Shown here: one piece after another, positions 7,382 to 15,878 of the stretch | How positions within the stretch are numbered: the stretch's first letter is position 1 | Layout: every line of letters begins with the position of its first letter | Assembly: GCA_964578625.1 (NCBI GenBank) | Contig: CAZODQ010000013.1 | Span: 1 to 49,914, forward strand | Reading direction: 5' to 3' | Length of the DNA: 49,914 bases | Origin: CAZBSE01 sp964578625 | GTDB lineage: Bacteria; Actinomycetota; Humimicrobiia; Humimicrobiales; Humimicrobiaceae | Notes under the pieces: model-generated | What the model saw: the letters and a program-made list of their open reading frames with translations, nothing else | The model's database searches: none | What the model was told of the DNA's origin: nothing | Program-made: the position numbers and the translations under genes

Positions 7382-7429
7382 GAAAATACAAGTCTAAAGC
7401 AGTGCCTCAAGAATTTATTATAGAGATTT

Positions 7430-8917
7430 TTATTTATTATAGCCTCCAATAATGCTTTCAGGATCCAGATTTCCTTTGAATTCTTCATAAGGTATATTGA
7501 CTGTAAAATCTCCAGCTGCATATGGAGCTACCTGGTAGGCTGGAAACTTTATTATAAGCTCGGAAGGAGTCACGAGAAAGTTTGTAAAGTTATCAGCGTG
7601 ACCTGGATCTGTGCCATCTTCCAACCACTGTTCATCGAGTTCGTAGTCTCTATCATTCATCTGTTCGGTTAGATTTTCCCTGCAGTATTCAGAGATTATG
7701 TCAAGATAATCATATCCGGCTACAAATAGTTCTTCTAAATCTACAGGGCTCATTTTTTCAAGATCGAAATTAATAGTCTCGAAATACAGCATTCCATGAG
7801 CTCCTCCTAAATAGGGATAGATATCAAGGCAGACTGAGATTCCATTTTCATTATACATAACTACGGAATAATCTATTGTTAAAAAATAATTAAGGGCAAA
7901 ATCCTCGTCTTGATATGAAGAGATCTCGTCCTTGAAATCATTGATTGTTGGAAGCACTTTTTGCTCATATATTATTTTGTTAATACTTTCGTCAAGTCCG
8001 CCTGCTGTGGCAGATTGGAACTGCGGATAAGAAACATCGATTAAATATTTTTCCTCAGTATTTTCCTCAAAAAACCTTTGGTCTAATAGTCTACTGTAAC
8101 CTGCCGATGCTCCTTTGAAATCATTTATCTGAAGCAGATACATAATAGAATCAAATGTGCTGGACCATTCCGATGGAAGACCTGCCAACTGGCCTTTGAT
8201 CAATTTATCATAAAACTCATCCTGTTTGTCAAAATTCCAGACCTTTTGATCAGAACAGTTTGCTTCATCATATGTAAAGTATTGGTCTGAGCTTTCCATT
8301 ATTTTTTCTTTATCAGCTGAAAGTGTTATCTGTATTTGATAGTCGTTATTATAAAAGCGGGCTTTCCAATCAAAGGCTACATCGCAGATATCATATCTTG
8401 AAAAGACTAAAAACTCTTTTACAAATGTATCACTGATCTTAATCACATTTCTCGAAGGTTCAAAGGAAAAATCTGTATCCAGACCAAAGTCTCCGTCTTT
8501 AAGAGCATCTCTTTCGCTTATTGCAGCTTCTTTCTCGGAGCCCTTCAGGTTTTCTAAGGCATTTATACTGACATTTAGAGAAAGATCTCCGTAATCTCCT
8601 GGCCAGTCGGGATATGAAGAAATAGTCAGATATTCCTGCGGATAGATAAAAGCGAAATTTACTTTACTGTTATAGAACATTACATCGTTCCTTGGTTTAA
8701 CTATTGATTCTGTATTCTCAGTCTGGATATTTTCATCTGTCTCTATCTCCTGTTCGGAAATCTCATCCTTTTCTCCTGTGGAATCCAGGAAGTCTTCAAT
8801 TCCTGTTTTTCTGCAGGAGTTAAGCAGCGGCATCAAGAAGAGCAAGCATATAATAATAAAGGTAATAGATAAATATCTCATAATTAAAAATAAGTGATTT
8901 TTCTTTAGATCTTCCAT
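7430..8917 (-). CDS. Predicted lipoprotein with DUF3298-type C-terminal domain
   Basis: The 495-residue protein begins with a hydrophobic signal ending in LLNSC, so Cys35 would be lipidated and the protein anchored outside the membrane. The true start may be Met13 (MRYLSITF), which gives a more usual signal length. An acidic linker follows at about 40-75. The C-terminal part (from about 280) reads like the DUF4163/DUF3298 pair found in RsiV-like proteins: IDVSYPQF, GLDESINKII, DIYPYLGGAHG, and ELIIKFPAYQVAPYAAG. In RsiV this module binds lysozyme; here ligand and role are unknown. It is transcribed divergently from the next gene and stands alone. Confidence 0.7.
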   Translation of the reverse strand: MEDLKKNHLFLIMRYLSITFIIICLLFLMPLLNSCRKTGIEDFLDSTGEKDEISEQEIETDENIQTENTESIVKPRNDVMFYNSKVNFAFIYPQEYLTISSYPDWPGDYGDLSLNVSINALENLKGSEKEAAISERDALKDGDFGLDTDFSFEPSRNVIKISDTFVKEFLVFSRYDICDVAFDWKARFYNNDYQIQITLSADKEKIMESSDQYFTYDEANCSDQKVWNFDKQDEFYDKLIKGQLAGLPSEWSSTFDSIMYLLQINDFKGASAGYSRLLDQRFFEENTEEKYLIDVSYPQFQSATAGGLDESINKIIYEQKVLPTINDFKDEISSYQDEDFALNYFLTIDYSVVMYNENGISVCLDIYPYLGGAHGMLYFETINFDLEKMSPVDLEELFVAGYDYLDIISEYCRENLTEQMNDRDYELDEQWLEDGTDPGHADNFTNFLVTPSELIIKFPAYQVAPYAAGDFTVNIPYEEFKGNLDPESIIGGYNK

Positions 8918-9131
8918 TTTTCTATCTTATATTTACAGTTCATTTTATTCTACTATTTAAGTGCTGAATTTAAAAGCTGTTTGCAAAATCGATATTTGTA
9001 TGATTTTAATCAGGAATTCAATTTTTAATATCATAAGTATCTTTAGAGTATAATAATTGTTATAATATCAAGCTATATAGTATTTAATCTATACTTCTAG
9101 AAGTTTAAACGAGATTTTTATACTTGATTCT

Positions 9132-10604
9132 ATGGAATTGGAACGTAAAAAGAATTGGATCCTTCTTTATGGGCTGATCATCGGGGCATCGTTCGATATT
9201 TTCTTCTATGATAAGACACTGGGTATTTCTTATTTTGTTTTTATTATCCTGATATTGCTGATGTTTATAACAAGCTTTTTGGGTTCCTTAAGAAAATTAA
9301 ACAACCTTATATGGTTATTTACAGTTCCCATACTCCTGCTTGCAGCAACTTTCTTTATCTACTCCAATCAGATACTTAAGGTTTTAAATTATCTGATTGT
9401 TCCTTTCCTGGTAATAATGTTCAGTTCTCTGATTGCAGGTGTTAATAAATCAAGCTGGTCGGATATAAGGTTTATAGGAGATATTGCCAAGAGAATTTTT
9501 GTTCCTTTTGGATTTGTGCACAAGCCGTTTGTAACATTATTCAGGATAAATGTTCGTGAAGGTAAAGGCAGCAGGAGCAGGATTCTGCCAAAAGTATTTT
9601 TAGGCATATTAATTTCAATACCGGTTCTGGCAATTATTATATGGCTTCTTTCATCTGCAGATATTGTATTTAAGAATCTTTTTATAAATATCCCGATATC
9701 CAAAATAATCAAGCACTTTTTGATAATAATTTCGGTTTTTATTTACACAGTCTGCTTTCTGTGGTCTTTACTGAAAGCCTTTGATGAGAGAGAAAAGTCT
9801 GTCTACGGCAAGATAAAGTGGAAATTGTTTTTTGATCCTGTGATACTGCTTACAATACTTGTTTTAATAAATGTGATTTATGCTGTATTTTCCGTTATAC
9901 AGTTTGCTTATCTTTTTGGGGGGAGTTCTTTTGTTCTGCCCTCTTCTTATACTTATGCGGAATATGCAAGAAGAGGTTTTTTCGAGCTTATAGTTGTATC
10001 GATTATTAACTTTGGGATCCTGCTTTTCGGAATTGTATTTGTAAAAAAAGACAATAAAAAAATGTTTACTGCTATAAGAGCTTTTCTTACACTGCTTGTA
10101 ATTTTTACATTTGTTTTACTTGTATCTGCATTTTACAGAATGCAGGTCTATGAGCAGGCATATGGTTTTACATATTTGAGGGTATTCGTTCAGACTTTTA
10201 TGATAATGCTGTTCTTTCTGTTTATAGTAAATATTGTTTATATCTGGTATCCGAAACTCCCTATCATCAAATCTTATTTTATAATCTCACTTGCAGTCTA
10301 TGTAATAATGAATTTTGCAAATGTGGATGTCATAATAGCAAAAAACAACATCAACCGTTATTATGAGACAGGGCAGATAGATATGTCTTATTTAAAAGGC
10401 CTGTCCTACGACGCTGCGCCTGAAATGCAGAAGCTCCTTGCATCTGTAAAAGATTCATCAGACCCAGGTGAAAAGCAGATTGCTGAAGATATCATAGAAT
10501 ATTTTAATGAGAAAAAAATAGAACTCGGGGATCAAAAGAGCTGGCAGAGTTTTAATATTTCAAGATATAAAGCTGAGGAGATAATAGATAAATATATAGA
10601 ATAA
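9132..10604 (+). CDS. DUF4173-type polytopic membrane protein
   Basis: The 490-residue protein has about a dozen hydrophobic segments and the conserved elements of the DUF4173/DUF4153-like group: FLGSLRKLNNLIWLF near the start, a central VIQFAYLFGG, TYAEYARRGFFELIVVS, and NINRYYETGQIDMSYLKGLS near the end. Function in this group is not established. The final 70 residues are hydrophilic. No ribosome site is obvious before the ATG. It converges with the NapH-like gene 11 nt downstream. Confidence 0.75.
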   Translation: MELERKKNWILLYGLIIGASFDIFFYDKTLGISYFVFIILILLMFITSFLGSLRKLNNLIWLFTVPILLLAATFFIYSNQILKVLNYLIVPFLVIMFSSLIAGVNKSSWSDIRFIGDIAKRIFVPFGFVHKPFVTLFRINVREGKGSRSRILPKVFLGILISIPVLAIIIWLLSSADIVFKNLFINIPISKIIKHFLIIISVFIYTVCFLWSLLKAFDEREKSVYGKIKWKLFFDPVILLTILVLINVIYAVFSVIQFAYLFGGSSFVLPSSYTYAEYARRGFFELIVVSIINFGILLFGIVFVKKDNKKMFTAIRAFLTLLVIFTFVLLVSAFYRMQVYEQAYGFTYLRVFVQTFMIMLFFLFIVNIVYIWYPKLPIIKSYFIISLAVYVIMNFANVDVIIAKNNINRYYETGQIDMSYLKGLSYDAAPEMQKLLASVKDSSDPGEKQIAEDIIEYFNEKKIELGDQKSWQSFNISRYKAEEIIDKYIE

Positions 10605-10615
10605 CTTTTTGTTTA

Positions 10616-11341
10616 TTATTTTCCTTTGCTAAAAGAGTATTTTATTACTTCCTGTTTACAGTTATCAACACAGGTACCGCATAGAATGCACTCTGAGTTT
10701 TCCATTTTTCCAATCTTTACCATACAGTTGACATCCAGACTCATAGGGCAGTTATCACTGCAGGTCATACAGTCTATGCATTTATCTTTTTCAGCCTTTA
10801 GCCTTAGGGACGGCCACCTCAAGAGGTTTCTGAATTTTCTTCCTCCTATCATAAAGGGGGACATCCAGCATACATAATGGCAGAATGACCTTTTACCGAC
10901 GGCAAAAGACAGTGTTATAGCCAGTATTACAACAATAAGGTAGATAAAGAGTGAATACACATCTGATATTGAGAATCCGTAAGTAGTCTGGTAGAGGAAA
11001 TCTATTTTCTTAAATCCTCCTATAGTTACCGCCATGTAAATTATTATTCCAATCCATGGAACCCAGATAAGATACCTTATCCAGTTATATTTATTGTTTA
11101 CCTTTCTGTCTCTTGCTGAAAAACTTGCTTCCTGTATTCCTGCTAATGGACAGAACCATCCGCAAAATCCTCTTCCCAGAAAAAGGGATGATAAAAAAAT
11201 AACTGCGAATATTATTAAACTTCCGCTTATAATTCCCTCTGAAGCTCCCATGATGATAATATAAGGTGAGAAGTAGTAAAATATTGCCGGAAGCATCAGG
11301 AAGGTAAACAGGATTATTCCTTTTCTTATTTTTTGTCTCAT
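10616..11341 (-). CDS. NapH-like membrane ferredoxin protein
   Basis: The 241-residue protein has four membrane helices with two conserved cysteine motifs (GFCGWFCPLAG and FCHYVCWMSPFM), then two 4Fe-4S ferredoxin motifs near the C-terminus (CIDCMTCSDNCP and CILCGTCVDNC). This is the layout of NapH/MauN/RdxA-like proteins that pass electrons between the quinone pool and soluble partners. No nitrate reductase or other Nap gene is nearby, so the partner is unknown. An AAGGAG ribosome site lies 11 nt before the ATG. The CoA-binding gene is upstream on the same strand. Confidence 0.85.
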   Translation of the reverse strand: MRQKIRKGIILFTFLMLPAIFYYFSPYIIIMGASEGIISGSLIIFAVIFLSSLFLGRGFCGWFCPLAGIQEASFSARDRKVNNKYNWIRYLIWVPWIGIIIYMAVTIGGFKKIDFLYQTTYGFSISDVYSLFIYLIVVILAITLSFAVGKRSFCHYVCWMSPFMIGGRKFRNLLRWPSLRLKAEKDKCIDCMTCSDNCPMSLDVNCMVKIGKMENSECILCGTCVDNCKQEVIKYSFSKGK

Positions 11342-11393
11342 AATATCAAATACTCCTTTTTAATTATTTTATCTATGCTATATAGTAAATAGT

Positions 11394-11795
11394 TTAAAGA
11401 AGTCTCTTGTGTTCAGCCATAATGCATTTGTTCATAATGACCTTGATGTCGTTTTCTTTTGCCAGTCTGTAAGCTTTATTATTTTCAATTCCAAGCTGCA
11501 TCCAGATAACTTTTGGTTTCAGTCTTATGGCTTCTGCTACTATCGGGTAAACCTCGTTTCCGGGTCTGAATATATCCACAATATCAACTGGTTTTTTAAT
11601 TTCAGAAAGATTATGATAGACTTCTTCTCCTAAAATATTATCAGCGGAAGGATTTACCGGAAAAATTTTATAACCGTGTTCTTTTAAATATTTTAAAACA
11701 ATATAGGAGGTTTTGGTAGAATCTCTTGATGCTCCTACAACCGCAACATTTTTATAATCAGTTAAAATTTTTTTAATTACGTTGTCTACAGACAT
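11394..11795 (-). CDS. CoA-binding protein (YccU-like)
   Basis: The 133-residue protein is a stand-alone CoA-binding Rossmann domain. The nucleotide loop VAVVGASRDSTKTSY, the strand YKIFPVNP, the VDIVDIFRP element and the C-terminal MNKCIMAEH are typical of the YccU/YneT family. Members bind CoA, but their cellular function is unclear. Length matches the family, so the gene is complete. It is 52 nt upstream of the NapH-like gene on the same strand and could be cotranscribed with it. Confidence 0.85.
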   Translation of the reverse strand: MSVDNVIKKILTDYKNVAVVGASRDSTKTSYIVLKYLKEHGYKIFPVNPSADNILGEEVYHNLSEIKKPVDIVDIFRPGNEVYPIVAEAIRLKPKVIWMQLGIENNKAYRLAKENDIKVIMNKCIMAEHKRLL

Positions 11796-11877
11796 ATATG
11801 TCGTTCTTTTTAGTTTTATAACAAAAATATTCGTATTTATTTTATAATAAATATAGATAGCATTACAGGCAAATCAG

Positions 11878-12012
11878 TCAGTTAATAAAATTCGGGATTA
11901 TCTCTTCAAAATTAGCATAATCAATGGGATGGTCTTCGGTTGGTATAACCAGCTTCTTTTGATTACAGGAACGGAATGCCTGATAATTTTCCCCTTGTTC
12001 CGCGAAAACTTC
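11878..12012 (-). pseudogene. Relic of LigD-type 3'-phosphoesterase domain
   Basis: In one reverse frame the gap encodes KKLVIPTEDHPIDYANFEE, then IIPNFIN and a stop (11878-11880). EDHPxDYxxFExxIP is a hallmark of the 3'-phosphoesterase domain of bacterial LigD or its stand-alone relatives, which clean DNA ends in non-homologous end joining. The frame is interrupted about 44 residues further upstream, there is no start codon, and the rest of the domain is missing. No Ku or ligase gene is nearby. The remaining part of this 475-bp gap (12013-12271) shows no gene. Confidence 0.5.
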
Positions 12013-12271
12013 CTGGTTTTAAATTCGGCCAGAGTACTGTTTATAAAATCGACGTAGATTTTCCCAGTATTCTGTTACTCTTGTGTCATTTTACTATAAA
12101 TGAATAAAATTGATTTTCTTCTTGGATAGTTTTAAACTGTCTGGAGGATAAGTTTTAAAATTATTATATTTTTAATATAATTGTTTAATCAATATATAAC
12201 ATATGAAATCGATGGTTTGGAAGCTGTAAAATATGAATCCAGAGGCGGCTTTTAAATGATCCAAGTAATAT

Positions 12272-12955
12272 ATGCAAGTAGAATTAATAAAAAAAATAAA
12301 GGAATCTGAAGATTCATTTTCTTTTGTTTTTAAACCGGAAAAAGAGGTCCATTGGGAACCAGGACAATTTATTTTTTACAAAATACCTCACAAAAATCCT
12401 GACAGCAGGGGTATAAAAAGACATTTCACAATATCTTCAGCACCCTACGAAAAAAATCTCATGCTTACAGCAAAATTTGATTTTAAAAATGGAAGTTCTT
12501 TTAAAAGAGCTCTTTATAATCTTAAATTAGGAAGCCAGATTGAAGCATTTGATATAAGGGGTAAATTAGTAGTTAAGGATATAAATAAGAGATTAGTATT
12601 TATAGCAGGAGGTATAGGCATTACACCCTATCGTTCCATACTACTTAGCCTTGTCCATATAGGAATCAGCGCTAATATAACCATGCTTTACGGTAATAAA
12701 AACAAAGATATCATCTTTAAAGATATCCTGGATAAGCTGGAGAGTAATAATGATTGGCTGGATATTAATTATATAATAGAACCACAGCTAATAGATAGTG
12801 ATGTAATAAAGAGAAACGTAAGTGATATCTACCATAGTGCTTATTATATATCTGGACCGCCAAATATGGTAAAAATAATCAAAAGTATTCTGTTGGGAAT
12901 GAAAATAGATCAGAAAAATATAGTAGTTGATTATTTTTCTGGCTATGTAGATTAA
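12272..12955 (+). CDS. FNR-type FAD/NAD(P)H oxidoreductase
   Basis: The 227-residue protein is a minimal ferredoxin reductase-like enzyme. WEPGQFIFYK and RHFTISSAP (50-58) form the FAD site, GGIGITPYRS (113-122) the NAD(P)H loop, and SGPPNMV the late nucleotide motif. It ends in DYFSGY and has no 2Fe-2S domain, so it must pass electrons to a separate carrier. A hemerythrin gene follows 91 nt downstream, and a second HemW-like gene lies beyond. Reduction of an iron protein in oxygen or nitric oxide handling is a reasonable inference. Confidence 0.85.
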   Translation: MQVELIKKIKESEDSFSFVFKPEKEVHWEPGQFIFYKIPHKNPDSRGIKRHFTISSAPYEKNLMLTAKFDFKNGSSFKRALYNLKLGSQIEAFDIRGKLVVKDINKRLVFIAGGIGITPYRSILLSLVHIGISANITMLYGNKNKDIIFKDILDKLESNNDWLDINYIIEPQLIDSDVIKRNVSDIYHSAYYISGPPNMVKIIKSILLGMKIDQKNIVVDYFSGYVD

Positions 12956-13046
12956 ATGATAGGGCCATGCCTGAAGATATTGAAAAATAGAAGGACTTTT
13001 AATATCTGCTTAAAAAATACGTTAATTATAAGGAGAGGTGATTAAA

Positions 13047-13577
13047 ATGATGCCGGCAGGGCCACTAATGATCGAACACAGATTAATTGAAAGGATGATA
13101 AAGCTATTGGAAAAACAGCTAAAAGTTATTGAAGAAAAAAAAGAAGTAAACCTGCCTTTTATTGATGATGCCATAGATTTTATAAGGAACTATGTAGATA
13201 AATGCCACCATGGAAAAGAAGAGGATTTTTTATTTAGTGACCTTGAGAAGAAGGATATTTCCGATAATCATAAAAAGATACTTAATGAATTGATAGAAGA
13301 ACATATTTATGGAAGAGAGACCCTGAAAAGGTTGTCTGAAGCTAAAGAAGAGTATGCCGAAGGTGATATGAGTAAAATTAATGATATTATGAGCCAAATA
13401 AAGAAGCTTGTAGAATTATATCCCAAACATATAAAAAAAGAAGATAAAGATTTTTTTATCCCGGTAATGAAATATTTTACCAGAAAAGAGCAGGATGATA
13501 TGCTTGACAGATTCTGGGAATTTGATAAGAAGTTAATTCGCCAAATATACCAGAGCGTAGTGGAAACATATGAGTGA
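13047..13577 (+). CDS. Hemerythrin-domain protein
   Basis: The 176-residue four-helix protein carries the HHE hemerythrin pattern. Candidate di-iron ligands are H11, H54 or H55 with E58, H86 with E85 or nearby, H128 and D133 (in CHHGKEE, EEHIYGRE, KHIKKEDKDFF). Such proteins bind O2, nitric oxide or store iron. I chose the ATG at 13047 because an AGGAGAGG ribosome site sits just before it; an in-frame GTG at 13038 is part of that site. The upstream FNR-type reductase could keep it reduced. No sensor or methyl-accepting domain is fused to it. Confidence 0.85.
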   Translation: MMPAGPLMIEHRLIERMIKLLEKQLKVIEEKKEVNLPFIDDAIDFIRNYVDKCHHGKEEDFLFSDLEKKDISDNHKKILNELIEEHIYGRETLKRLSEAKEEYAEGDMSKINDIMSQIKKLVELYPKHIKKEDKDFFIPVMKYFTRKEQDDMLDRFWEFDKKLIRQIYQSVVETYE

Positions 13578-13763
13578 TTCTTAATAATATAATAATTTCA
13601 ATTATATTATGAAAATGCCTTTGCAGTTCTGATTTAAGTTTGGTCTACTTCATTAATCAATTAATTTTTTAAAATAAAAAGAGAGGAGAAGTTCCAGTGA
13701 TAGATGCCTCTTAAAGTTCTGTAAGAGGAGAGATGATCAAAGTAGATATAAGTGTGGGAATAA

Positions 13764-15011
13764 ATGCTTACAAATATATTAAGGATGCTGATGGTCAGGT
13801 TAATCAGGCCTTTTATTTTTGAGAATAATTTTAAAAATGAACTAGATATTGATATGAAGAACTTAGGCCTGTATTTTCATATACCATTCTGTAAAAAAAT
13901 CTGCTCATTTTGTCCTTATTACAAGGTAAGGTTTGATAAAGACCTCCTGGAAAAATTTAATAAAGCTTTAATAAAGGAACTTTATCTGATATCAGAACTG
14001 GCTGGCAGGAGAATAGAAATTACAAGTGTCTATTTTGGAGGAGGTACTCCAGCCCTGATGATAGATTATATGCCTGACCTGATGAATATAATCAGGAGCT
14101 TATTTGTTATCAAAGGTAATATGGGAATAGAATTGCATCCCCGTGATATAAATAAGTCTCTTATGGAAAGGATTAAAGACTGCGGTTTTGACATGATAAG
14201 TGTAGGTATTCAGTCTTTTCAGGATAGATGCATAGTTTCATTGGGTAGGGAAAAAATAGATGGCACAAGCAGATTGAAAATAGCAAAACAGGTCGGATTT
14301 AAAACAATTGATGTTGATTTAATCTTTAGTATTCCAGGCCAGACAGAAGAAGACCTGATGAAGGACTTCGAGATAGCTGCAGAACTGGGTGCTACTCAAA
14401 TATCCACTTATCCCTTTATTGATTTTTCCTATACAAAGCTTAAAAAAGATCTTCCCGGAAAAAAGATTAGAAAAAAGATGCTGGAGGGTCTTCTAAATAT
14501 AAGCAGAAAAAATGGTTACGAAAGAAGTTCTATATGGACCTTTTCTCAAAAGAATACACTGAGATATTCTTCTGTGACCAGGGATAATTATATTGGATTT
14601 GGTCCAAGTGCGGCCAGTTTGCTGAAAGATATATTTAAAATTAACACTTTTTCGGTCAATGAATATATAAAATGTATTAGTAGCTGCAGGATACCGACTG
14701 CTCTTGGCCTGAAATTCAATAAGAGGGCAAGAGCTATTTACTGGCTTTTCTGGGCTTCATACAATCTTTATATCAGTAGCAGTGAATTTTACAAGCTTTT
14801 TGGCAGAAGACTTGAAGATATTTTCAAATTTGAGTTATATTTGGGTAAAAAACTGAAATATATTAAAAGTTATAAAGATGGCTACAGATTGACTGATAAA
14901 GGCGCATATGTTTTTCATCTGATTGAACAATCCTATACCCACCAGTATATTGATAAAATCTGGAGGGCCTCTTTAAAAAATCCATGGCCCAAAAAAGTAG
15001 CTTTATATTAA
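13764..15011 (+). CDS. HemW/HemN-like radical SAM protein, second copy
   Basis: The 415-residue protein is a paralogue of the one at 1422-2723. HIPFCKKICSFCPY places the cluster cysteines at 43, 47 and 50, and GGGTP lies at 92-96. SVGIQSFQD and DVDLIFSIPGQT are standard HemN/HemW elements. The same CPY variant, a long C-terminal winged-helix-like part and the end PWPKKVALY are shared with the paralogue. The product is probably not the housekeeping HemW, but a haem or porphyrin link is only inferred. A TetR gene follows 34 nt downstream and may control it. The gene lies behind reductase and hemerythrin genes. Confidence 0.8.
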   Translation: MLTNILRMLMVRLIRPFIFENNFKNELDIDMKNLGLYFHIPFCKKICSFCPYYKVRFDKDLLEKFNKALIKELYLISELAGRRIEITSVYFGGGTPALMIDYMPDLMNIIRSLFVIKGNMGIELHPRDINKSLMERIKDCGFDMISVGIQSFQDRCIVSLGREKIDGTSRLKIAKQVGFKTIDVDLIFSIPGQTEEDLMKDFEIAAELGATQISTYPFIDFSYTKLKKDLPGKKIRKKMLEGLLNISRKNGYERSSIWTFSQKNTLRYSSVTRDNYIGFGPSAASLLKDIFKINTFSVNEYIKCISSCRIPTALGLKFNKRARAIYWLFWASYNLYISSSEFYKLFGRRLEDIFKFELYLGKKLKYIKSYKDGYRLTDKGAYVFHLIEQSYTHQYIDKIWRASLKNPWPKKVALY

Positions 15012-15045
15012 ATACATAAGTTTTAAGGTATTATATAAATGACAG

Positions 15046-15627
15046 ATGAAACAAAAAGAAAGAAAAAAAAGTACGATCAATAATATTTTAAAAGCTGCAA
15101 CGGACTGCTTTGAAAAAAAGGGTTATGAGAACACACTTGTAGAGGACATCTGCAGGAAAGCCGGTATAACCAAAGGTGGTTTTTACCATCATTTTAAAAG
15201 CAAACAGGACTTGTTTCTAAGGCTCCTAAATGATTGGATAAAGAAAATATCTACTCAGATAGATATTTCAGAATTTGAATCAGGTGATATATATAAGGTA
15301 CTTATAAGTATCCCTAAAAAACTTCAGCCCGCTTTCGAGGAAACTAAAAGTCAGCTGCCTCTTTTTTTAGAGATCTATCTTAAGGCAATAAAAGACCATA
15401 GACTAAAAAAAGTTGTTTTAAAATCAATGAATATGTATATGGAATTTTTCAGCCATATTATTAATGAATGTATAAAAAAGGGTGTGGTAAAAAAAGTTAA
15501 TCCGGATGAAGTATCAAAGATACTTTTTGCATTGACCTTAGGTCTGTTAATGCAGGGGCTGATGGACCCAGAGGGTACTGATTGGGGAGACCTGGCGACT
15601 AAAAGCTTAATCCTTCTTCTTAAATAA
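15046..15627 (+). CDS. TetR-family regulator
   Basis: The 193-residue protein has the TetR helix-turn-helix at about 8-55 (ILKAATDCFEKKGYENT, VEDICRKAGITKGGFYHHF, KSKQDLF). The rest is the helical ligand-binding and dimerisation part. It is 34 nt after the HemW-like gene on the same strand, so it probably controls that gene and perhaps the whole 12.3-15.6 kb group. The ligand is unknown. A strong hairpin lies 55 nt downstream. Confidence 0.9.
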   Translation: MKQKERKKSTINNILKAATDCFEKKGYENTLVEDICRKAGITKGGFYHHFKSKQDLFLRLLNDWIKKISTQIDISEFESGDIYKVLISIPKKLQPAFEETKSQLPLFLEIYLKAIKDHRLKKVVLKSMNMYMEFFSHIINECIKKGVVKKVNPDEVSKILFALTLGLLMQGLMDPEGTDWGDLATKSLILLLK

Positions 15628-15682
15628 AAAAAATCCAGCCACAAATCATGATTGCAAAAAAAACTGCATAATTGTTTTTTAC

Positions 15683-15714
15683 AAATAGCCACTATTTAAC
15701 TATAGTGGCTATTT
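15683..15714 (+). terminator. Terminator-like perfect hairpin
   Basis: AAATAGCCACTAT and ATAGTGGCTATTT are perfectly complementary over 13 bp with a 6-nt loop, 55 nt after the TetR stop. The T content after the stem is modest, so termination is likely but not certain. Confidence 0.6.
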
Positions 15715-15844
15715 AAATATTTATTCATATTTTCCCTTCTTTTTTAACCTGGAATAGTCATAATCTTTTAGTGCAAACCATAAAAATAATTTTATACTTG
15801 AACAATGCCGTATTTTAAAATTTTCAAGCGAAAAAATAAAATAG

Positions 15845-15850
15845 TATAAT
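15845..15850 (+). promoter_or_regulatory. Possible -10 element (TATAAT)
   Basis: A perfect TATAAT lies 28 nt before the ATG of the surface-protein gene. The segment 17 nt further upstream (TTTCAA) is a weak -35 match. Confidence 0.35.
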
Positions 15851-15878
15851 TGTATTATTTATTGTTTATGGAGGCATC

